Assembly: GCA_002104945.1 (NCBI GenBank)
Contig: MCFH01000046.1
Coordinates: 186,001 to 250,000 of the forward strand
Reading direction: 5' to 3'
From: Piromyces finnis
Lineage: Eukaryota > Neocallimastigomycota > Neocallimastigomycetes > Neocallimastigales > Neocallimastigaceae
DNA length: 64,000 nt
Below are positions 53,470 through 64,000 of this stretch, piece by piece. Position numbers and translations under genes: made by a program. The notes beneath the pieces are model-generated. The model was not told the origin of the DNA and did no database searches. It was given only the letters and a program-made list of their open reading frames with translations. How positions within the stretch are numbered: position 1 is the stretch's first letter; every line of letters starts with the position of its first letter.

Positions 53470-55576
53470 ATGAGTGAATATTCTGAAAGCGAACGAACTA
53501 ATGCTAATGAGACATTAGTTGAATCTGAATCTACAGCTGTAGAAAATTCTTTACTAAATGACATTATAGAAGAAAGTGAACAACAAAATTATAATAGTAT
53601 TGATAACATTAATATAGAAAATACTGAAAATGTAATTGAAAGAATACAGATAAGTAAACTTGGTTATGTAATGTTTGTTGTTTTTGGTTTAACTATGTTA
53701 TGTGCATGGTAAATTCAATTTTAATTCTATTTTTTTTTTTCTTATGAAAATTAGAATATTTATTATTATTTATCTTATTTTCCCAATAATAATAACAATA
53801 TTATATATAATTTAAAAAATAGGAATTTGTGGATTACTGCTGTACCATTCTTCAGAAATAGATTAAGCGGTACTATTTTTCAAGATAATTTTCAAAATTA
53901 TATATCTATTATGGTATATAATTCGTGTCTTTAAAGTTTTAAAAGTCTATTTATTAAAATTAATATATAATTAACAATACATTTTTAATAATTATTTCCT
54001 AGTTTATGCTAACAAATACACTTTCTTCATTTATTACTTTAAAAATCCAAGAAAAGGTTTGTACTATTTTATATAAACATAATATATTGTTATTTTTATT
54101 AATTTTCTTTTATTTTTTATTATATAATTAATAATAATATAGATTAGTATTAATAGAAGAATTATTGGTTCATTGATGCTTCTAATCTTTTGCTTTTTAG
54201 CTACTTCAGTATTATCATTGATATCAGATATGAATCCCTATCTTTTCTTTATAATTATAATGATCTTAATTGTTATTAGTGCCATAAGTACAGCAGTTCT
54301 TCAAAATGGTGGTTTTGGACTTGCAGCTCAACTTCCTAATATTTATATGCAAGGTATTATGAATGGACAAGGTCTTGCCGGTGCAGTGGTAGTAGTTATT
54401 CAAATTGCTATTGTTGCTAATACTCAGGATACTGGTAATAATACTGAACCAGAATTTTTAAAAAATATGTATCTTTATTTCTTTGCTGTAAGAATATTTT
54501 TATTATTATTTCATGAATATTATAATAATAGTATATATAAATATATAAATATTAATTAGTAATATAATAATATATTAATATATTAATATTTGTATTTATT
54601 TATTAATGTTATAATAAAGGTTGTTTTAATTACAATAACCTGTCTAGTGGGATATCTAAAGGTCATTAGAAAAGTTGCATTAAGGATTATTAATAATTCA
54701 GTTAATCAAACTGAAGGTGAAAGAGCTTTGAATTTAAATGATAATGAGGAGACTCCATTGATCCGTCATGAAAATACACCAAGAAATGAGTCGTTGATTA
54801 TTTCAAATGACCAAAAAATCAAAAGAACAATGAAGAAAACTAATGTTCAAATATCTGCCTTATTTTGTACTTCTGTTGTCACTCTTTCCTTATTTCCAAG
54901 TGTCATTTCTGGAATTGAATCGGTAAATAAAGTAAATTTAATTTTCTTTCTCATATTTATATCTTTTATTAATAATAATACTTTTTTTTTTTTACATTTT
55001 AAATTATTAGATTAATAAAGGCAAAAATTCCAATTATTATAATAATTTATTTGTCTCCTTTGCTTTTTTAATTTTCACTCTTTGTGATTGGTTAGGAAAA
55101 GTTATGCCAGGCCATCCAAAATTAATAATAAGAAATAAAAGAATTATCAATATTGTTTCCTTTTCTAGAATTCTTTTTATTTTTTTATTTATGGTATGTA
55201 ATGTTCAATTTAAAGATAATTATGGAAATTCATTGGATCGTAGTCTTCCAATTCTTGTTAGATCAGATATATTATATTTTATTATATTAGTCGTATTTTC
55301 AATATCCAATGGTTACATATCGTCATTGCTTTTAATGATTACACCTGAATTAGTTGATGATGATGAAAAAGAGCTTTCTGGTTCAATTATGGTAAATACT
55401 ATATTTAATATTATTAATAAATAGTTATTTTTATTATAATTAATAAATTGAAATTAATAAATTCTGTTATATTTATAATAAAGGTATTTGTTCTAACCTT
55501 TGGTTTAGCTAGTGGATCTATTTTTTCATTTGCAATAAGAGCTATGCTCTGCAAATGTAATCCGTTTATTAGTTAA
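53470..55576 (+). CDS. Equilibrative nucleoside transporter family (SLC29/ENT) protein
   Basis: Starts MSEYSESERTNANETLVESE with an acidic, soluble N-terminus of about 60 residues. The first membrane helix is LGYVMFVVFGLTMLCAWNLW, with its junction restored across an intron; ENTs typically have GxGxLLPWN here. Later exons carry further helices, the motif QNGGFGLAAQLPNIYMQGIM followed by NGQGLAG (compare Q.S.FGLAA.LP..Y...IM.GQ..AG of ENTs), a charged central loop (about 54,700-54,840), and the final helix FVLTFGLASGSIFSFAIRAM, stop at 55574-55576. About 11 helices can be counted. The family carries nucleosides or nucleobases across plasma or vacuolar/lysosomal membranes. Which membrane applies here is not determined. 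Five to seven introns, all short. Confidence 0.88.
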
Positions 55577-57424
55577 ATTGTTATTATTATAAGTTTTAAT
55601 ATCGCATCAGCATATCGTTTATCATAATTATATGAAAAATAGAAGAAAAAAATTAAAAAAACAAAGTATTTTAATGTAAATAATTATTAAACTATTAAAT
55701 TTCCTTTTGTTTGATTTTTAAAATATTTTATTATTTTTAAATTATATTCAAAACTTATATTTAATATACTCAGATCATAGTTATGTTTTTTTATCTTTCG
55801 TTTATATTATATATATGAAAATTTTTCATAATAATAATATATATACTCTAAAATTGTTATACTATAATGTAAAATGCAAAATATTTTTAATATACAAAAT
55901 TTTATAATAAATAAATTTATTTTGTAATATTTAAATAAATAATAAAAAGTTTAAATTTAAATTTTAAAAGGTTAGTTTATAAAATTGGTATTTTTTATAA
56001 AAATATTTTTAAAATTAATAGTGTATATTTGATATAATAATTATAAATTAACCAAAGTGTTATTCTTAAATTATTTTCATGTTCTTTTTACAATATTTTA
56101 ATAATAAATATTTAAAAACTAACAATTTTTAGTATTATATGTATTATGTTCAATAATAGTTTGGTTCAGTAATAACAAAATTAAAAAGAATTAAAAAGTG
56201 CTTGTACCACTTTAATTTAGATATTTTTTCCCATTTAATGTTATCAATTTATAGTGTAATTAAATTATTTTGATTTCCATTTTTAAAAAATTAAAAAAAG
56301 CTTATTTTAAATTAAACTTACGGCAACCTTATATATTTTTTAATAAATTAAAAGTGTAACGGTCAATTTCTATAAATAAAAAATTACTCTAAATTTTTAA
56401 TATTTAATAATAACGGCTTGTTCTTTTTATATTTAATAACATTTTTATAATAATTAAATATAGAAAAATTACTAAAATATATAAAAAAAGAAATATTGTA
56501 CAATATTTATTATTAGTAATTTTTTATGATTAATTTCATTATATTATTTAAAAACTATATATTTTTTTAAATGTAAGCTTTTTAAAGTTAGGCAATTTAT
56601 TTATAGATTATTAAAATTCTGCATAAGAATAGGAAAAATAGGGATTTCTATCTATTTTATAATTAATAGTTATTTATCTTTTTGAATTTATCCGATGTAA
56701 ATAAAAATAAGGAGAAGAGCTATTCATGGTAAGAAATTATCCACATTTTACATTTTATTAAGGTTTTTACTTTTTAAGTCTTATATGATTTCTAATTAAT
56801 CTATGCAATTTTATTTATTTTAATATTAAAATAATAATATTTTTTTAACAAAAAAAAAGAATTATTGTACTAATATGTTTTTATTTATTATTATTTAACA
56901 AATGTAGTTTATTATTATATATGTAAAATGAAATAATTTTCATTTAGTATGTATTAAAAATGTATGGTTAATATATTAGCATGGTAAGTTTTTTTATAAG
57001 TATTTAATCAATCAATTTCAAGATTTGATCTACAATAACAATAAATGTAATTATTATATAATTGTATATGATGAAAAATAAAAAAAGAATAATTTTAATA
57101 TTTGAAACACGTTTTTTTTGTTATATATTAAGAATTATAAATTACCAAAGAAAAAAAAATATTATATATATAAAAATAAATAAATAAATTTTCAAATTGA
57201 ATTGAGACAATTACTATTTTGTTTTTATTTAGAAAAGGAAAATAAACTATCCCTATTTTTTAATGTTTAATAAATATATTTTCTATTCATTCTCCAGTTT
57301 CTTATTGTTAAATATAATAAATAAATAAATAAAAAACGTGGTTTAAAAAATAGTTGAATTAACATACATTTTTTTTTTCAATATATTATTAAACTAACCT
57401 CTTTCGAAATTAAACATTTACCAT

Positions 57425-57426
57425 AA

Positions 57427-57501
<75 letters not shown>

Positions 57502-57503
57502 AT
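57425..57503. repeat. (TAAA)n microsatellite
   Basis: Perfect AAAT/TAAA tetranucleotide array of about 79 bases in the gene-poor region. It is the complement in type of the (TTTA)n arrays at 21,057 and 27,038. Confidence 0.95.
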
Positions 57504-59233
57504 GTTTGTTTGATATCTTTTTTTTTTTATATTGATTTTATCATTATCTATCAATCAAAATTAAGATTATCAAATGTATTAAGAATATACTCTTATTATG
57601 TTAAATAGAACATATTTATATAATTTATATAATGTATATTTATATTTCATATTAATTTTTAAATAAAAATTTAATTGAGTAATTTTTATATTTTAATAAT
57701 ATGATAACATTAGAATATATATAACAACATATATTATCATTTCATTTCCATAATTATATTAATATATAATAATTATGAGAGGATAAGAAAACTGAGTATT
57801 TTTTAAAAATATTTATCTTTTTATATATTCATAATAATTATAGTCGCGTAATAATGTAATAATTTTTAATATGAAATATAAAAATATTTGTGGTATAATG
57901 TAGATAAAAATATTCCGTTTTTTTTTATTTTACTTTTTAATTTATTAAATTTTAATAAATATCAAATAAATAAATTAAAGCTATTTTTTTTGTTAAATAT
58001 TTAGATTTATATCTCTTAAATAAATCTAAACTTTTATATATAAAAAAAGTATATTAATATACTTATCATAATATTAAAATAGTCATTACTTCCATTACTC
58101 ATATTTTTATATGCATTAAAAATTATTTCTTTATATGGAAACTATGAAAAACAAAAAAGTAATTATTCATATATTAATAGCTAACTATAATATATAAAAG
58201 TTGTTACTAAGAAATGTGATATTATATTAATATATTTTTTATATTCTAAAATTATATCATCATATGAAAGAATAATACTTGATAAAATTATATGTAAACA
58301 TATGAAATAAATTAGATTATGTAATAAAATTAGCAAATTATTATAAAATAAGTATTATATTATAAAACATATATTAAAATTAAATTAAAGTATATATAAT
58401 TGTTTAATCATTTATAATATTAATACATATTTTTTATATAAGTATTTTATAAAAGGTAATATTTAATTAAAAATACAAAAAAAACTCAAAAAATAGAAAA
58501 ATTAAATATAGTAAGTTTCACAAAAAACAATAAATTTATTTATAACTACGTAATATTTATTTTTAAATTAGAGAAGTATATTTAAATAAATCATTTCATA
58601 TATTATTATTATATTATTCCAATCATTTAATTATTGTTACACAACTTTTCAAGCCATTTATTTAAGAAACTTATATAATAATCTTCCAATCATTTAAAGG
58701 TACAAATTTGTTTCTTAAAATAACATATAATATTAATTTTGATTACAACACCATATTATACATAAATGATGACATACATAATTTTTCTAATATTTTACCT
58801 TTTTTATATAGATTAATTAAAATTTAGTAATCATTAAAGTTTTTTTAATATGAAACGGCATATATTTTTAAATATCCAAAAATAAAATCCAATATTTTAT
58901 TATTTATTTTTAAAAACAGCATATTACATTATATTTATCTAATATAATAAATTAAATTAAATTTGCGGTTTGAATTATATAAATATTTAATATATTTAAA
59001 AAGCTATATAATTTAAAGAGCTTAAAATTAATAATAAAAAAAACTTTTATTAGATGGTTTAATATAATATATTAAAAAAAAGTCATAATTTTTTAGATTT
59101 CTTATTAGTATTGATAATATAAATCCACTTTTAATATCATGATTAAAATAGTATTAATTATACATCTTAAAATTATTAATGTATGTTGTTTTATATAATA
59201 TTTTTCTTTTTTTTAAGTTTTATAATATTCTTT

Positions 59234-59266
59234 TTTTTTTGAAAGTCTTGATGATTTTCAAAAAAA
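59234..59266. repeat. 11-bp inverted repeat (hairpin) in the gene-poor region
   Basis: TTTTTTTGAAA and TTTCAAAAAAA flank the 11-base loop GTCTTGATGAT. Short and AT-rich, so it may be chance. Confidence 0.4.
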
Positions 59267-60607
59267 GAAATCTAGTATTGTTTATTAAAAAACAAATAAT
59301 TGACCTACTTCTTAAATACTGTATTAACCGTAATTTGAATTTATGAGTTTATCATGTAGTTAAATATAGTTAATTATTAATTTTTGGCTTATTTATTTTC
59401 GAAATAATTTTTAATAAACATGAGTAGAATTAAAATAATAAATTTTATCTATATTATTATAAAATAAAATAACAATAATAATGATAATAATAGAATGATT
59501 AAAAATATTACCGTAAACATGAATTTTTTTCTTTTTGTATGAATGCATTTATTATTGTTAAATTATAAATTAATTTTTTTTATTTAAATTATTTAGTATT
59601 ATTTAGTAAAATTAATAATATTTAAAGTTTTATTCAAAATTAAGTATAGTCAATAATATAATATGAATAAATTATTATTAATTAAAATACGTGATTATAT
59701 ATATTATAATTAAAAGAAATATATTATTAATATATAAGTAATATCAGAAATATTAAAAAATAAATCTTATTTATTATATATTAATATAATATATATTAAA
59801 TTCAAATAGTTATTTCTTATTTGCCTTTTTAGTAATTAATATATATAAAATATATAACTTATATATAAAATTAGTTGAAATTAAATGTTATATATTAATT
59901 TAATATTATTAAAATAAAAAATATAAACTTTAATAATTATAAAAATATCATTCCAAAATAGTAAAACATGATATTAAAATAAATAAATGAAAAACATTTT
60001 TTTCATGAATTTAATATAATAATTCGTTAGCCAATAAATTTTATTTAAATATTTTTAATAAAAACAAAAAATCTTTTTTTTTCAGAATTTTTTTTTTCTT
60101 TCATAAAAAATATTTTTGTTAGTTATAGAGTATATTATATAGAAAGTAAAAGTTTTCAATTTATAAAATTTTAATTATTTATACTTATATTATTATTTTT
60201 ATATTATTATCACAAGTGTTTTAAAAAGTAAAATTTAAAGAAAAACAAATACTTATTGTTTTTAAAATAATTATAGAAATAGGAAAAAAAAAACATTAGA
60301 ATTTGTATTAATTTAAATAATAGTGTATTTTATATTATTAATTGTATTGCTACAAGAAATTCATATTTCTTTATAATTAATAATATAAAATAATAAAATA
60401 GCTATTTGATAAAAAAGTTAGAAAAAAAAGAAAAACATTTTGAAAATGAAATATTAAGTTAATATTAAAAAAAGAATTATTTTAATATTAAAAAGTACTA
60501 TTTAAAACACCTCATTTATTTTTAAACAATTATATATAAAAGAAAAGAAATTAAATTACTTAAAAATTTAATTTACATAAAATCTTTCATTTTATATATA
60601 AAACAAA

Positions 60608-62284
60608 ATGTCTGATTTTGAATTTTTATTGGATAACGAAAAACCATTTTTTATGGAAAACTCCCTTGAAAACAGTTCTCCATATTATAATTCAAATTAT
60701 AACAAAAATATTTTACTAAACGAAAACGAAAAATTTAATTTATTCGACGGTATTCAAAAAAACGATATGAGCTTTTCCGAACAATTTTTAAATCAAGATT
60801 ATGCTAATAACCAATCTTTACCACCAACTCCAGATTACTCATCTTCTTTATTAGAGCAATCTAAAAATGGTTTTATGTCTTCACCATCATCTCCATCTAT
60901 TTCAATGACTATGTCACCACAAAATAGAAATCCATACATTATGAATCCTCAGCGTGTTTCCTCACCACTTTCTCTTCCAAATAATAATATGACACCAAGT
61001 TCATATGAAAATTCATATTTAAATAATGGTACATTTACAAATGGTCAAGTTAATAATATGTCACCATTTAAAGCTTTTAACCAAAATAATAATAAGCCAC
61101 AAACAATTCAAAATCCACAACAAATTATTTCCCCACCAATGCAACCGTTACCACAACAACAAAATCAACCATGTAAACAAAATCAACAGTTTAATAAAAT
61201 TCCACAACAACCAATTCAACAATATACATCTCAACTTCAAAAGCAATTTAATGATCCAATAAACACTCCAATGAATGCTCCAATGAATGCCCCTATTCCA
61301 CAACGTCCAGTAGCACTTTTCCAACAACAAAATACAAATTCTCCAGTAATTAGTAATTCACCAATGATTCAATCTCCAATAATCCAATATGCTCCAATGT
61401 CATCCCCAATGGTTTCCAATGCAACTGTCAATGTTCCATCTCCTTTAATTCAATCTACTACTATTCAATCACCACAAATCCCATCATCAAATGGTTCTGC
61501 TCCAATCTCAATACCAGTAAATAAAAATTATACTCCATTACCAGTTCATCAATATTCATACCCTACTTATAGCCCTCAAACAAATACTTATAATAATTCT
61601 CAACCAAATACTTACTCACAACCAAATATGCAACCAATGAGCATGGGAAACACCCCAATTGTTGGATCTCCACTTTCAATGGCAATTAATCCAAACAATG
61701 TACCAATTAATCCAAGCACAAATAATTATATTAGTATTAGTGCTCCAACTTCTCGTTCTTCTACTCCAGTTCAACAATCCCATTCATTACTTTCTGAAGC
61801 TGTTAATAATAGAATAAACATTTCAAATAATATAAGTACTAGCACATCTAATAGTACAACAAGCTCAGCAGTTTCATCACCATTAATACATCATCAACCA
61901 GTTTTGAGAGGCAGAAGAGTTACTCGAGATGTTAATCTTAATAGTAATATCAAGCATTTTATCTGCCCATATGAAGGCTGTGGAAAAGTTTTTAAACGTT
62001 CTGAACATTTAAAGAGACATAATAGAGTACATACTGGTGAAAGACCATTTGCATGTGATGAGTGCCATAAACGTTTTTCAAGATCAGATAACTTAGCACA
62101 ACACAAGAAGACTCATCGTAAAGATAAAACTAGAAAGACTAAGAAAAATAGTAAAAAGGTTAACAATACAACAGTCTCTAATAATGCTTCTAACGCTTCT
62201 ACTACAACAACTGTTCAACAGCTTGCTACTAACAATACTGTTAATACTGTTAATAATATTCAACATACTCCAGTTATTGTTTAG
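60608..62284 (+). CDS. Two-finger C2H2 transcription factor, Msn2/Com2-like
   Basis: Single-exon ORF of 558 residues starting [20 protein letters not shown]. Residues 1 to about 440 are low complexity, rich in Asn, Gln, Pro and Ser, with an acidic, aromatic start typical of activation domains. Two adjacent C2H2 fingers lie at about 449-503: [20 protein letters not shown] and [20 protein letters not shown], each ending in the expected His pair, joined by a TGERPF linker. The recognition-helix residues (RSEHLKR and RSDNLAQ) match the Msn2/Msn4/Com2-type pair that reads AGGGG or CCCCT stress-response elements in other fungi. A basic tail rich in Lys and Arg ([17 protein letters not shown]) probably serves nuclear import, and a Thr/Asn-rich end follows. 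It is a nuclear DNA-binding regulator. Which stress or signal it answers is not visible. Its long 5' flank may indicate complex control. Confidence 0.85.
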   Translation: MSDFEFLLDNEKPFFMENSLENSSPYYNSNYNKNILLNENEKFNLFDGIQKNDMSFSEQFLNQDYANNQSLPPTPDYSSSLLEQSKNGFMSSPSSPSISMTMSPQNRNPYIMNPQRVSSPLSLPNNNMTPSSYENSYLNNGTFTNGQVNNMSPFKAFNQNNNKPQTIQNPQQIISPPMQPLPQQQNQPCKQNQQFNKIPQQPIQQYTSQLQKQFNDPINTPMNAPMNAPIPQRPVALFQQQNTNSPVISNSPMIQSPIIQYAPMSSPMVSNATVNVPSPLIQSTTIQSPQIPSSNGSAPISIPVNKNYTPLPVHQYSYPTYSPQTNTYNNSQPNTYSQPNMQPMSMGNTPIVGSPLSMAINPNNVPINPSTNNYISISAPTSRSSTPVQQSHSLLSEAVNNRINISNNISTSTSNSTTSSAVSSPLIHHQPVLRGRRVTRDVNLNSNIKHFICPYEGCGKVFKRSEHLKRHNRVHTGERPFACDECHKRFSRSDNLAQHKKTHRKDKTRKTKKNSKKVNNTTVSNNASNASTTTTVQQLATNNTVNTVNNIQHTPVIV

Positions 62285-63154
62285 AAAAAAAAAATTGAAA
62301 AAAAAATTCAAGTAATATGAAATTAAATACTTTCTCTACATAAAATATAAAAATTAAAGATAATATTCTTATTAATATAAAGAGTATTATGAATGTAACA
62401 TATTAGTTAATAAGTTATTATAAAACATTATAGAATCTTAAATTATTTTTAAAAATAATAATGGTTAACTAAATGTTATAAAATAATTTTAAACGATGAT
62501 TCATTTTTTTTTTCAATTAATTTATTTTATTATTATTTTTTTAAATATATTAATTTAATCATAATTAAAATTTGTTAAAATTTATTTTTTTTTTTTTTGC
62601 TAAAAAAAAAAAGAAAAATAAAATAAATTTAATTACTATCTTTAAAATATAAAACTATTATGATTGCAAATTAATATTTATATAATTAATTTATTATATA
62701 TTTTAGTTTTGTAATTTTTTTCTTTTTATTATTATTAAATATAATAAGTATTAGAGTTAATTTTTATAAGTTATAAATAGAACTTTAATTTTTTTATATT
62801 AATTATTGTTTTAAAAAATAAATATTAAATAAAAAAGATTTTTAAACACATTTTATTTATTTATATATTTATTAACTATTATAAAAACACATATTTTGGC
62901 ACAAAAATGTAATTCTGAACATTGAAATTTATATTGAAAATAAAAATTTAAGATATACAATATTTTATTAAATAATATTTTATATAATTTTTTTTTATAA
63001 AGATGAATAACATATTTCATTAATAGATTATAATAAATGATAAGCAATAAAGATGAATAATAATAATAATAATAATAATAATATAAAGAAAGATAGATTT
63101 TTATACTATAATTCTTATCATAATTTTAAATTATTTTAATATATAAAAAAATTA
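62285..63154. other. Convergent 3' flanks of the C2H2 factor and kinesin genes
   Basis: About 870 bases between the ends of two convergent genes. AT-rich with poly-T/A runs and a short (AAT)n run near 63,057-63,081. No gene recognised. Confidence 0.6.
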
Positions 63155-64000
63155 TTACCATTCACCATCGGATGACATACTACTATTATTTTCAACTTTA
63201 ACATTAAAGGTTGTCCTTTCTGGAAGATCCATTGGAATACATATAATATTTTCGTTTTTATATCTCATACATACTTCATCTGGAATGTCTAAATCATAAT
63301 CATATTCATAGTTGTAGCTATGATGGTCATGACTTTTAGCATGACTATTAATATAGCTTACACGTTCGGCGGAAGCTAGCATCACAGTTTTTGCATATTG
63401 TGATGTTGGGTAACGTAAGCCATAAAGTGATACAGGACGTTTTACTTTATTAATTAAATTTAGATGAGTGAGAGGAGCCAATATCCACTCATCATTCTCT
63501 TCATCATAAGTAACTCTTTTTTCAATTTTTGCTCTATCCTTTTCAGGAATAAAGTTTTCAATGATGGAAGTTTTAAGGTTGAGATCCCTTGATATTTCAC
63601 GAATAGTATCTAAAAGATCTTCTCTTTCTTTACGGAATTCATCTTGTAAGTCACATATTTCAGATTTTAAAGCTTGGAAACGCTTCCAAAGTTTTTGTAA
63701 TTTCCGTGATTTCACATCAGCTTCTTCTTGAAGTGAAGCATAATGTTCTTCCATTTGTAATTGTGTTTCTTGTTTTAGTTCTAATTGACGTTGAAGCTCA
63801 CGTTCTATACGCCTCTTTTCTTCAATCTTTAATTGTGTTTCTTCTAATTCTCTTTGTTGAGAATTGACACGGTCGAAGATATTAACACCACCAATTAATA
63901 ATTTTTCTTCCATTTTCTTTAATTTGGAAGACATTTCCATACGAGATTGTCTTTCTTTGGCTAATTCATCCACTCTTTCTTCTAATTCTTTGATAACTTT
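63155..64000 (-). CDS. Kinesin-2 motor subunit, C-terminal part (partial)
   Basis: The reading frame stays open from the right edge of the window (KVIKELEERVDELAKERQ) to the stop at 63155; the motor domain lies beyond base 64000. The first 150 or so residues are coiled coil. They contain KLLIGGVNIFDRVNSQQREL, EEADVKSRKLQKLWKRFQAL and DLNLKTSIIENFIPEKDRAK, which parallel KIF3A/KIF3B (SKLLVGGKNIVDHTNEQQ, VEVKTKKLKKLYAKLQAVK, LKLKYLIIENFIPPEEKNK). After the coil comes a globular tail with a family-specific segment (DEENDEWILAPL), then a His/Tyr/Asp-rich stretch and an acidic end (SSDGEW). Heterotrimeric kinesin-2 powers anterograde intraflagellar transport. With the dynein and the C2HC protein it supports a flagellated cell. 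Which paralogue (3A or 3B) is not clear from the tail. Confidence 0.9.
   Translation of the reverse strand, partial: KVIKELEERVDELAKERQSRMEMSSKLKKMEEKLLIGGVNIFDRVNSQQRELEETQLKIEEKRRIERELQRQLELKQETQLQMEEHYASLQEEADVKSRKLQKLWKRFQALKSEICDLQDEFRKEREDLLDTIREISRDLNLKTSIIENFIPEKDRAKIEKRVTYDEENDEWILAPLTHLNLINKVKRPVSLYGLRYPTSQYAKTVMLASAERVSYINSHAKSHDHHSYNYEYDYDLDIPDEVCMRYKNENIICIPMDLPERTTFNVKVENNSSMSSDGEW

Larger units (their letters stand above)
55577..60607. other. About 5 kb gene-poor region upstream of the C2H2 factor
   Basis: By far the longest stretch without a recognised gene. Base composition is almost entirely A and T, with no ORF over about 60 codons that I can support and no family match. 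It contains a (TAAA)n array (57,425-57,503), a hairpin (59,234-59,266) and many poly-T runs. It could be a long regulatory region for the transcription factor downstream, or it could hide a non-coding RNA. The sequence alone does not decide. Confidence 0.6.

Noticed and set aside
53700-55500. Frameshifts in the nucleoside transporter
   Set aside because: Each break coincides with a GT...AG pair around a short AT-rich stretch and the membrane helices continue across it, so these are introns.
55577-60607. tRNA or snRNA genes in the large gap
   Set aside because: I looked for relatively GC-rich cloverleaf-sized segments and found none that I could fold convincingly by eye.

Overview
This is a eukaryotic nuclear window of extreme A+T content, with short GT-AG introns, poly-A/T runs and (ATT)n, (AAT)n and (TTTA)n microsatellites. 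The genes point to a flagellated, early-diverging fungus. An axonemal inner-arm dynein heavy chain, a kinesin-2 tail and a ZNF474-like C2HC protein indicate a motile cilium. A fungal Msn2/Com2-type two-finger C2H2 factor and a Pep7/Vac1-type protein with two FYVE domains indicate fungi. An anaerobic gut fungus (Neocallimastigomycota) is the best guess from composition, but the sequence does not prove it.

Layout. 1-917: 5' end of a minus-strand Prp28/DDX23 splicing helicase with a long Arg-Asp repeat. 1474-4338 (-): Pep7/Vac1/rabenosyn-like endosomal tether. About 4614-7777 (-): MutL homologue of the human PMS1 / yeast Mlh2 type. 8235-21705 (+): inner-arm dynein heavy chain of the DNAH3/7/12 group. 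22074-26746 (+): Nup153-like FG nucleoporin carrying eight nearly identical RanBP2 zinc fingers in a 327-bp tandem array. 29236-33596 (+): P5A ATPase Spf1/ATP13A1. 34141-39835 (+): an apparently full-length LINE with a structured tandem-repeat 5' leader, one 1507-codon ORF, a poly(A) tail and 12-13 bp target-site duplications. 40187-41020 (-): coiled-coil protein ending in a ubiquitin-like domain without a GG tail. 41251-41700 (+): decayed 3' fragment of the same LINE family. 43368-44345 (-): C2HC zinc-finger/zinc-ribbon protein. 46054-52021 (+): NCKAP1/Nap1/HEM subunit of the WAVE complex. 53470-55576 (+): SLC29 nucleoside transporter. 55577-60607: about 5 kb with no recognisable gene. 60608-62284 (+): Msn2-like C2H2 transcription factor. 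63155-64000 (-): kinesin-2 C-terminus, running off the window.

The genes do not form an operon-like pathway. Several do fit one cell type, a swimming and crawling zoospore: dynein, kinesin-2 and the ZNF474-like protein for the flagellum, and NCKAP1 for actin-driven motility. The most unusual items are the intact LINE with its hairpin-rich duplicated leader and its nearby relic, the coiled-coil/ubiquitin-like fusion with 159-bp repeats, and the homogenised zinc-finger array in the nucleoporin. Exon boundaries were read by eye from GT/AG sites and family similarity; family comparisons are from memory, with no database search.
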